In this document: positions 14,029 through 18,719 of the stretch, one piece after another | Layout: the number at the start of each line of letters is the position of its first letter | How positions within the stretch are numbered: position 1 is the stretch's first letter | Origin: an uncultured Garciella sp. | GTDB lineage: Bacteria > Bacillota > Clostridia > Eubacteriales > Garciellaceae | Direction of reading: 5' to 3' | NCBI GenBank assembly: GCA_900555725.1 | Contig: USMD01000031.1 | Coordinates: forward strand, 1-18,719 | Length of the DNA stretch: 18,719 bases | Position numbers and translations under genes: made by a program | The notes under the pieces: model-generated | What the model saw: only the letters and a program-made list of their open reading frames with translations | Database searches by the model: none | What the model was told of the DNA's origin: nothing

Positions 14029-14691
14029 CTAGTTCTCCCTACTGTTTTCAGTTTCTTTTTTTGTTGGAAGAACTTCACCTTTATTGATCCATACTTTAAC
14101 TCCTATTTTCCCATAGGTAGTATTTGCTTCTGCAAATCCATAATCAATATCTGCTCTTAATGTTTGTAATGGAACATTTCCTTCTTGATATCTTTCAGTT
14201 CTTGCCATTTCTGCACCATTTAAACGCCCAGATACAGATGTTTTAATTCCTAGAGCCCCGTTTTTCATAGCTCTTTGAATAGCTTGTTTCATGGCTCTTC
14301 TGAAAGAAATTCTTCGTTCTAGTTGAGACGCGATATTTTCTGCTACTAATTGAGCATCAATATCTGTGTTCTTTACCTCTATAATATTAATTAAAACATT
14401 TTTATCTGTAATCTTTTGAAGATCTTTTCTCATAACCTCTATTCCGGAACCACCTTTTCCAATTACCATTCCGGGCTTAGCGGTATGAATGTGTACTTTA
14501 ATTCTATTTGCTGCTCTTTCAATTTCTATTTGAGAGATACCAGCATCATATTGAGATTTTTTAATATACTTTCGAATTTGTTGATCTTCTACTAATAAAT
14601 CAGCAAAATCCTTATCCTTTGCATACCATCTTGCATTCCAATCTTTTATTACTCCAACTCTTAAACCACGTGGATTTACCTTTTGGCCCAC
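14029..14691 (-). CDS. rpsC: 30S ribosomal protein S3
   Basis: S3 lines the mRNA entry tunnel of the 30S head. The 220-residue product starts MGQKVNPRGLRVGVIKDWNA and has a type II KH domain, with the GMVIGKGGSGIEV loop around 74-86. The conserved C-terminal S3 domain includes RRISFRRAMKQAIQRAMK. The start is GTG at 14691, with GGAGGG at 14699-14704 and a 7-nt spacer. It lies 13 nt after rplV and 17 nt before rplP. Confidence 0.98.
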   Translation of the reverse strand: MGQKVNPRGLRVGVIKDWNARWYAKDKDFADLLVEDQQIRKYIKKSQYDAGISQIEIERAANRIKVHIHTAKPGMVIGKGGSGIEVMRKDLQKITDKNVLINIIEVKNTDIDAQLVAENIASQLERRISFRRAMKQAIQRAMKNGALGIKTSVSGRLNGAEMARTERYQEGNVPLQTLRADIDYGFAEANTTYGKIGVKVWINKGEVLPTKKETENSREN

Positions 14692-14704
14692 TAAATTTCC
14701 CTCC

Positions 14705-15040
14705 TTACTCTCTTTCTTTTAATACTACTGAGATATGACTTGTTCTTTTTAATATTTGTGTACCTCTTCCTTGGGCCCTAGCTCTATATCTTTTTAATGT
14801 GGGACCTTGATTTGCTTGAATTTCTGCTATATATAAATTTTCGACATTCATATCATAATTATTCTCTGCATTTGCAGCAGCAGATCTAAGTAGCTTTTCT
14901 ACAGGCTTAGATGCGGCTTTTGGAGTAAAGTTTAAAATGTTTAATGCCTCTCCAAGACTTTTACCCCGGATTAAATCTATTACAATTTTCACCTTTCTCG
15001 GTGAAATTCTAACATACTTTGCAGTAGCTCTTGCTTCCAT
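14705..15040 (-). CDS. rplV: 50S ribosomal protein L22
   Basis: L22 spans the 50S subunit and sends a long beta-hairpin into the exit tunnel, where it shapes macrolide sensitivity. The 111-residue product begins MEARATAKYVRISPRKVK. The hairpin tip GPTLKRYRARAQGRGTQ (about 79-95) has wild-type length, with no duplication or deletion. ATG at 15040 follows GGAGG. It is 20 nt after rpsS and 13 nt before rpsC. Confidence 0.98.
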   Translation of the reverse strand: MEARATAKYVRISPRKVKIVIDLIRGKSLGEALNILNFTPKAASKPVEKLLRSAAANAENNYDMNVENLYIAEIQANQGPTLKRYRARAQGRGTQILKRTSHISVVLKERE

Positions 15041-15060
15041 TTTGCAAACCTCCTTCCAAT

Positions 15061-15342
15061 CTATTTCACCTTAGAAGTTTTTTCAGTTTTATCGTGGCCT
15101 CTATAGGTTCTTGTAGGTGCGAATTCTCCTAATTTATGTCCAACCATATCTTCACTTACATATACAGGTACGTGTTTTCTTCCATCATATACTGCAATGG
15201 TGTGACCTACCATTTGGGGAAAAAGAGTGCAGTCCCTTGACCATGTCTTTAGTATTTTCTTTTCTCCTTTTGCATTCATTTCTTCTATTCTTTTTAATAA
15301 TCTTTCATCTACATAAGGTCCCTTTTTTAATGATCTACTCAT
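15061..15342 (-). CDS. rpsS: 30S ribosomal protein S19
   Basis: S19 lies in the 30S head, pairs with S13 and reaches the A-site tRNA. The 93-residue product begins MSRSLKKGPYVDERLLKRI and contains the signature GHTIAVYDGRKHVPVYVSEDMVGHKLGEF in overlapping pieces (about 45-73). A longer frame starts 7 codons upstream but contains the ribosome binding site GGGAGG; the ATG at 15342 is the true start. An 85-nt gap with a hairpin separates it from rplB. Confidence 0.98.
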   Translation of the reverse strand: MSRSLKKGPYVDERLLKRIEEMNAKGEKKILKTWSRDCTLFPQMVGHTIAVYDGRKHVPVYVSEDMVGHKLGEFAPTRTYRGHDKTEKTSKVK

Positions 15343-15399
15343 AAATTGGTTGCCTCCCTTCATTTAAAGAATAATCATTTTCAATTTAGATGAAGCAAT

Positions 15400-15420
15400 T
15401 GGAGTCCTAATTAGACTCCA
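15400..15420 (-). other. Hairpin in the rplB-rpsS gap
   Basis: On the minus strand TGGAGTC and GACTCCA form a perfect 7-bp stem with loop TAATTAG, starting about 8 nt after the rplB stop. No T-run follows, so full termination is unlikely. The rest of the 85-nt gap is AT-rich with no recognisable gene. Confidence 0.6.
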
Positions 15421-15427
15421 CAGCTTA

Positions 15428-16258
15428 CTATTTCTTTCTTCTTCTAACGATGTATTTGTCAGATTGTTTATTTTTCTTTCTAGTTTTGTATCCTAAGGTT
15501 GGTTTGCCCCAAGGAGTAACAGGACTTGGCCGTCCAATTGGAGCCTTTCCTTCCCCACCACCATGTGGGTGATCGTTTGGATTCATTACACTACCACGAA
15601 CAGTAGGTCGAATCCCCATATGCCTTTTTCTACCTGCTTTTCCAACTCTTATATTTTCATGATCAATATTTCCTACTTGACCAATAGTAGCTCTACATTC
15701 TAGCCGAACCATTCTCACTTCTCCAGAAGGCAATCGAAGTTGTGCATAATTCCCTTCTTTTGCCATTAATTGAGCCGAATTTCCTGCGGAACGAACTAAT
15801 TGCGCTCCTTTACCCGTCTTCAACTCAATATTATGGATTACACTACCAACTGGAATATCTCTAAGGGGAAGAGCATTTCCTACTTTAATATCTGCATTAG
15901 ATCCTGACATAACAGTGTCTCCTACCTCTAATCCCTTTGGATGAATGATATACCTTTTTTCACCATCCACATAATGAAGTAATGCTATGTTGGCAGAACG
16001 ATTAGGATCGTATTCTACAGATACTACTTTAGCTGGAATGTCATCTTTGTTTCGTTTAAAATCGATGATTCTATAATGTCTTTTTACTCCGCCGCCTTTA
16101 TGACGAACAGTAATTCTACCAAAATTATTTCTTCCACCGGTTTTACTTTTTGCCGCTAATAGAGATTTTTCTGGCTCCTTTTTAGTAATCTCTTCAAAAG
16201 TAGAAACTGTCATATTTCTTCTACCGGGGGAAGTTGGTTTATATTTCTTAATACTCAT
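15428..16258 (-). CDS. rplB: 50S ribosomal protein L2
   Basis: L2 supports peptidyl transferase centre assembly and subunit joining. The 276-residue product begins MSIKKYKPTSPGRRNMTVS. It has the RNA-binding middle region (RITVRHKGGGVKRHYRIIDF near 48-67) and the conserved MNPNDHPHGGGEGKAPIGR at 225-243, with the functionally important histidine near 230. A longer frame would include GGAGGG; the ATG at 16258 has a 6-nt spacer and gives the family N-terminus. Two overlapping hairpins sit just upstream of its ribosome binding site. Confidence 0.98.
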   Translation of the reverse strand: MSIKKYKPTSPGRRNMTVSTFEEITKKEPEKSLLAAKSKTGGRNNFGRITVRHKGGGVKRHYRIIDFKRNKDDIPAKVVSVEYDPNRSANIALLHYVDGEKRYIIHPKGLEVGDTVMSGSNADIKVGNALPLRDIPVGSVIHNIELKTGKGAQLVRSAGNSAQLMAKEGNYAQLRLPSGEVRMVRLECRATIGQVGNIDHENIRVGKAGRKRHMGIRPTVRGSVMNPNDHPHGGGEGKAPIGRPSPVTPWGKPTLGYKTRKKNKQSDKYIVRRRKK

Positions 16259-16277
16259 TGTTTTCCCTCCAATCATT

Positions 16278-16297
16278 GCCTCTCAGGCTATCAGCCT
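16278..16297 (-). other. Two mutually exclusive hairpins upstream of the rplB ribosome binding site
   Basis: On the minus strand AGGCT-GAT-AGCCT (16297-16285) and GCCT-GAG-AGGC (16288-16278) are both perfect stems that share the same GCCT bases, so only one can form at a time. They lie 7 nt upstream of GGAGGG (16265-16270). The geometry could influence rplB translation, but function is only inference. Confidence 0.55.
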
Positions 16298-16314
16298 ATA
16301 ATCTGCAGTACTCA

Positions 16315-16605
16315 CTATACCCCTTCAAAAAACTCGATTTCTTTACTGTCTTTAGTAAGCTTTACGATAGCTTTTTTCCAATTAGGTCTTCTACCTTCAT
16401 AGCGACCCATTCTCTTTTTCTTTCCTCGCATATTCATTGTATTTACCTTTTCTACTTTTACATCAAATATTTCTTCTACAGCATTTCGAATTTCAACTTT
16501 ATTTGCTCTTTTATCTACTTTGAAAGTGTATTTCTTTTCTGTTATATCTTCCATACTTTTTTCAGTGATAATTGGCTTTATGACAATATCATGAGGATTT
16601 TTCAT
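16315..16605 (-). CDS. rplW: 50S ribosomal protein L23
   Basis: L23 forms the main docking site at the tunnel exit for trigger factor, SRP and SecY. The 96-residue product begins MKNPHDIVIKPIITEKSM and has KYTFKVDKRANKVEIRNAVE, followed by the basic loop MRGKKKRMGRYEGRRPNWKK. The ATG overlaps the rplD stop by one base (TAATG), a classical termination-reinitiation arrangement. A 56-nt gap with alternative hairpins follows before rplB. Confidence 0.98.
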   Translation of the reverse strand: MKNPHDIVIKPIITEKSMEDITEKKYTFKVDKRANKVEIRNAVEEIFDVKVEKVNTMNMRGKKKRMGRYEGRRPNWKKAIVKLTKDSKEIEFFEGV

Positions 16606-17228
16606 TATACATACACCTCCTCAATAAGGGATACAGCATCTTTTGTTAAAATTAACTTATCGTATTTTAAAATATCGTACACATTTAATGTATTTACCAA
16701 TAGAGTTTGTACATTAGGAATATTTCTTGTTGATTTTTCAATAATCTCATTTTTTTCTGATAATACAATTAATGCCTTTCCCCCTGCATTAATATTGCTT
16801 AAAATAGATACCATTTCTTTTGTCTTTGGAACATCTAATACTAATTGATCTAATACAATCATTTCCTTATCTAATACCTTAGAAGAAAGGGCTGATTTCA
16901 TTGCTAATCTTTTTACTTTCTTTGGCACTGCTTGACGATAATCTCTTGGTTTAGGTGCAAAAACGACTCCGCCCTTTATCCATTGTGGTGCACGGATGGA
17001 TCCCTGTCTTGCCCTACCTGTTCCTTTTTGCCTCCATGGCTTTCTTCCACCACCACTTACTTCAGATCTTGTCTTTGCTGATTGCGTTCCTTGTCTTTTA
17101 TTTGCTAATTGGGCTTTTACCACTTGATGAAGAACTGCCACATTAGGCTCTATCCCAAATATCTCATCTTTTAATTCAATTTCACCAACTCGTTCTCCAG
17201 CCACATTTAATAAATCTACCTTTGGCAT
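16605..17228 (-). CDS. rplD: 50S ribosomal protein L4
   Basis: L4 is an early assembly protein with a long loop into the exit tunnel. The 207-residue product has the loop with GGRKPWRQKGTGRARQGS (about 60-77) at the usual length, with no macrolide-resistance type change visible. The C-terminal Rossmann-like region includes VNTLNVYDILKYDKLILT. ATG at 17228 follows GGAGG. In E. coli L4 is the autogenous repressor of the S10 operon; this is not known to extend to Firmicutes. Confidence 0.98.
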   Translation of the reverse strand: MPKVDLLNVAGERVGEIELKDEIFGIEPNVAVLHQVVKAQLANKRQGTQSAKTRSEVSGGGRKPWRQKGTGRARQGSIRAPQWIKGGVVFAPKPRDYRQAVPKKVKRLAMKSALSSKVLDKEMIVLDQLVLDVPKTKEMVSILSNINAGGKALIVLSEKNEIIEKSTRNIPNVQTLLVNTLNVYDILKYDKLILTKDAVSLIEEVYV

Positions 17229-17254
17229 TTTTCTTCCTCCTTTCCAACAAATTC

Positions 17255-17890
17255 CTATTTAGCAATCTTTATACTATCTCTTATTGAAAGTAGGGTTCCT
17301 TTATTACCAGGTAGTGCCCCTTTAATCAACAATAGATTATTTTCAGGATCTACTTTAACAACCTCTAGATTTTGAATGGTAACAGGAACATGTCCCATAT
17401 GCCCTGGCATCTTTTTCCCTTTAAAAACTTTTGATGGAAAGGATGCACCACCCATTGAACCAACTGCTCTATGGTATTTAGAACCATGAGCCATTGGCCC
17501 TCTATGACCATTCCATCTTTTAATGGTTCCTTGGAATCCCTTTCCCTTTGAAATACCTCTTACATCAATTCTGTCACCTGCTTGAAAGATATCTGCTCTA
17601 ATTTCTTGTCCTACCTCAAATTCATCGACGTTATCTAATCTAAATTCCTTTAGATATTTTTTATACCCTACACTAGCTTTGTCAAAATGTCCCTTGACTG
17701 GTTTATTGACTCTTCGTTCCTTTACATCACCATATCCAAGTTGAACTGCATGATATCCTTCTTTTCGTGCAGTTTTCTTTTGAACTACTGTACATGGTCC
17801 TGCTTCTACTACTGTCACAGGCACAAGTTGACCTTTCTCTGTAAAAATTTGAGTCATTCCTAATTTCTTGCCTAAAATTGCTTTGTTCAT
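17255..17890 (-). CDS. rplC: 50S ribosomal protein L3
   Basis: L3 is one of the first proteins in 50S assembly, and its long loop reaches the peptidyl transferase centre. The 211-residue product begins MNKAILGKKLGMTQIFTEKG. Its central extension contains GTIKRWNGHRGPMAHGSKYH and HRAVGSMGGASFPSKVFKGK. ATG at 17890 follows GGGAGG (17902-17907) with an 11-nt spacer. It is preceded by a 71-nt gap with a perfect hairpin, and lies 26 nt before rplD. Confidence 0.98.
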   Translation of the reverse strand: MNKAILGKKLGMTQIFTEKGQLVPVTVVEAGPCTVVQKKTARKEGYHAVQLGYGDVKERRVNKPVKGHFDKASVGYKKYLKEFRLDNVDEFEVGQEIRADIFQAGDRIDVRGISKGKGFQGTIKRWNGHRGPMAHGSKYHRAVGSMGGASFPSKVFKGKKMPGHMGHVPVTIQNLEVVKVDPENNLLLIKGALPGNKGTLLSIRDSIKIAK

Positions 17891-17917
17891 TTGTCTTTAC
17901 ACCTCCCAATATTAGCG

Positions 17918-17934
17918 GAATACCTTTGGTATTC
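17918..17934 (-). other. Perfect hairpin between rpsJ and rplC
   Basis: On the minus strand GAATACC-AAA-GGTATTC forms a perfect 7-bp stem with a 3-nt loop, in the middle of the 71-nt rpsJ-rplC gap. It is about 10 nt upstream of the rplC Shine-Dalgarno site. No T-run follows, so it is not a typical terminator. Confidence 0.6.
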
Positions 17935-17961
17935 ATAATAGATATCCATCCATTCATTCTC

Positions 17962-18270
17962 TTATAGCTTTATTTCAATATCAACACCAGCAGGCAAATC
18001 CAATCTCATTAAAGAATCTACAGTTTTAGATGTTGGATTTAAAATATCAATCAATCTCTTATGAGTTCTTGTCTCAAATTGTTCTCTAGAATCCTTGTAT
18101 TTGTGCACTGCTCTAAGAATAGTAACTACTTCCTTCTCTGTTGGAAGTGGCACTGGACCTGAAACATCAGCTCCTGTTCTTTTTGCAGTATCCACTATTT
18201 TTTCAGCTGATTGATCCAAAACATTATGATCAAAAGCTTTTAAACGAATTCTAATTTTCTGCTTAGCCAT
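17962..18270 (-). CDS. rpsJ: 30S ribosomal protein S10 (NusE)
   Basis: S10 is in the 30S head and, as NusE, pairs with NusB in transcription antitermination. The 102-residue product begins MAKQKIRIRLKAFDHNVLDQ and has the signature SGPVPLPTEKEVVTILRAVHKYKDSREQFE in overlapping pieces. It ends MRLDLPAGVDIEIKL. ATG at 18270 is 10 nt from GGAGG (18281-18285). It is the first gene of the cluster, behind its own promoter and a long structured leader. Confidence 0.98.
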   Translation of the reverse strand: MAKQKIRIRLKAFDHNVLDQSAEKIVDTAKRTGADVSGPVPLPTEKEVVTILRAVHKYKDSREQFETRTHKRLIDILNPTSKTVDSLMRLDLPAGVDIEIKL

Positions 18271-18480
18271 TTCATATTTCCCTCCTTCAATCGCACGTTT
18301 TTTATAGCGTGCAACTGATGCTATCGTACACTTTCCCGGGTGTTCCTAAATATATTTTTAAAACCTTTCCTAAGAAAATAGTACTATAGACACAGTCGCC
18401 CGATTCAAGATCCGGACATTCTCAATGAAAATTTCCCTAATTTCTAGGCAACCTTCCACATCATCGCATGTCAATCACAA
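18271..18480 (-). promoter_or_regulatory. 5' leader of the S10 cluster with alternative hairpins
   Basis: From the predicted start near 18480 there are about 210 nt before rpsJ with no gene. On the minus strand several hairpins are visible. ACAC-GTGT encloses CCGGGAAA (18328-18343). ATAGC pairs with GCTAT (18304-18324). GCACG pairs with CGTGC (18293-18312), ending about 7 nt before the Shine-Dalgarno site. The last two share bases and exclude each other. A 10-nt palindrome ATAGTACTAT is at 18378-18387. Autoregulation by a ribosomal protein is plausible but not shown; I do not recognise a named leader family. Confidence 0.5.
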
Positions 18481-18487
18481 CTATTTT

Positions 18488-18516
18488 ATTTTATAATAAC
18501 CTTTTAAATTTTGCAA
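18488..18516 (-). promoter_or_regulatory. Predicted sigma-A promoter of the S10 cluster
   Basis: On the minus strand TTGCAA (-35, 18516-18511) and TAAAAT (-10, 18493-18488) are 17 bp apart, in AT-rich DNA just after the tuf terminator. Transcription would start near 18480. Position and spacing are as expected for the main promoter of the ribosomal cluster. Confidence 0.7.
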
Positions 18517-18526
18517 GGTTTTTTCT

Positions 18527-18553
18527 GATTTTTCATTGGATTTTTCATTGGAT
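18527..18553. repeat. 12-bp tandem duplication upstream of the S10 promoter
   Basis: On the plus strand gatttttcattg occurs twice in a row, followed by gat, giving 2.25 copies. It lies between the tuf terminator and the -35 element (about 11 bp upstream), where UP elements act. It may be a slippage product; its A/T-tracts on the minus strand could act as an UP element. Confidence 0.8.
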
Positions 18554-18554
18554 A

Positions 18555-18590
18555 ATAAAGAAGGTGAGGAAAATTCCCCACTTTCTTTAT
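18555..18590 (-). terminator. Probable terminator after tuf
   Basis: On the minus strand ATAAAGAA, AGTGGGGAA and their partners TTCCTCACC, TTCTTTAT form a hairpin with one A-C mismatch and one G-T pair. The descending arm ends in the T-rich TTCTTTATT. It starts about 37 nt after the tuf stop. A 14-nt palindrome (TTTCACTAGTGAAA, 18593-18606) precedes it. The T-rich end is inside the stem, so efficiency is uncertain. Confidence 0.65.
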
Positions 18591-18627
18591 GTTTTCACTA
18601 GTGAAATTTCATTTCATAATTTTCTTT

Positions 18628-18719
18628 TTATGCATCAATTCTGGAAACAACACCAGCTCCTACGGTTTTTCCACCTTCACGAATAGCAAATCTTAATCCT
18701 TCTTCTATTGCGATTGGGT
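18628..18719 (-). CDS. tuf: Elongation factor Tu, C-terminal end (partial at window edge)
   Basis: The last 29 codons and part of another are present. The translation ends with PIAIEEGLRFAIREGG, then KTVGAGVVSRIDA and a TAA stop. This is the conserved end of domain 3 of EF-Tu, the GTPase that delivers aminoacyl-tRNA to the ribosome. The two remaining bases upstream (AC) fit the last two bases of the usual His codon before PIA. tuf directly before rpsJ is the normal str-S10 arrangement. Only the 5' truncation by the window edge is visible. Confidence 0.95.
   Translation of the reverse strand, partial: PIAIEEGLRFAIREGGKTVGAGVVSRIDA

Noticed and set aside
16258..16848. 196-codon hydrophobic frame on the plus strand
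   Set aside because: It lies antisense to rplW and rplD, has Phe/Ser-rich composition expected from reading AT-rich Lys/Glu codons backwards, and shows no family features. The other plus-strand frames are rejected for the same reason.
17727..17957. 76-codon frame on the minus strand overlapping the start of rplC
   Set aside because: It is out of frame with rplC, has no good ribosome binding site and its downstream half is simply a shifted reading of the L3 coding sequence.
18273..18275. ATG 5 nt downstream of the rpsJ Shine-Dalgarno site
   Set aside because: It is out of frame with rpsJ and too close to GGAGG; the ATG at 18270 gives the exact family N-terminus.
18271..18480. L4-binding S10 leader as in E. 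coli
   Set aside because: The hairpins visible here do not resemble the E. coli structure, and that control is not known to extend to Firmicutes; I kept only a generic leader call.
1..18719. CRISPR arrays, tRNA or rRNA genes, prophage or defence genes
   Set aside because: No repeat-spacer pattern, tRNA-like fold or non-housekeeping frame was found; nearly all the sequence is accounted for by the ribosomal cluster, the ECF module and short gaps.

Overview
The window is the left end of a contig from a low-GC Gram-positive bacterium, most probably a member of the Clostridia. The evidence is the AT-rich sequence, the Firmicute-style Shine-Dalgarno sites (AGGAGG), the zinc-binding versions of S14, S4 and L36, the order adk-map-KOW protein-infA-rpmJ, and ecfA1-ecfA2-ecfT after rplQ. 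I cannot name a genus from sequence alone. Every gene is on the minus strand, so the biological reading direction runs from 18719 down to 1.

In that direction the window opens with the last 29 codons of tuf (EF-Tu) and a probable terminator. A good sigma-A type promoter and a leader of about 210 nt with several hairpins follow. Next is the fused S10-spc-alpha ribosomal protein cluster in canonical order: rpsJ, rplC, rplD, rplW, rplB, rpsS, rplV, rpsC, rplP, rpmC, rpsQ, rplN, rplX, rplE, rpsN, rpsH, rplF, rplR, rpsE, rpmD, rplO, secY, adk, map, a small KOW-domain gene, infA, rpmJ, rpsM, rpsK, rpsD, rpoA and rplQ. Two of these are short genes that are easy to miss: rpmD (59 codons, TTG start) and rpmJ (37 codons). 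A strong hairpin with a T-tract ends the cluster after rplQ. The three overlapping genes of the energy-coupling factor (ECF) vitamin-transport module come next (ecfA1, ecfA2, ecfT). The gene after ecfT (usually truA) is lost at the contig end.

Positions 1-42 are not genomic. They match a Nextera i7 index (N703), the Read 2 adapter and the Tn5 mosaic end, so biological sequence starts at 43.

The gene content is ordinary housekeeping: ribosome assembly, translation initiation, protein export, N-terminal Met removal, nucleotide balance, transcription and vitamin uptake. I saw no undescribed multi-gene system. The most interesting parts lie between genes. There is an internal promoter and about 105-nt leader before rpsM. 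The rpsJ leader has alternative hairpins. Perfect or near-perfect hairpins sit in most of the longer gaps (rpsJ-rplC, rplW-rplB, rplB-rpsS, secY-adk). The cluster also has many GTG and TTG starts.
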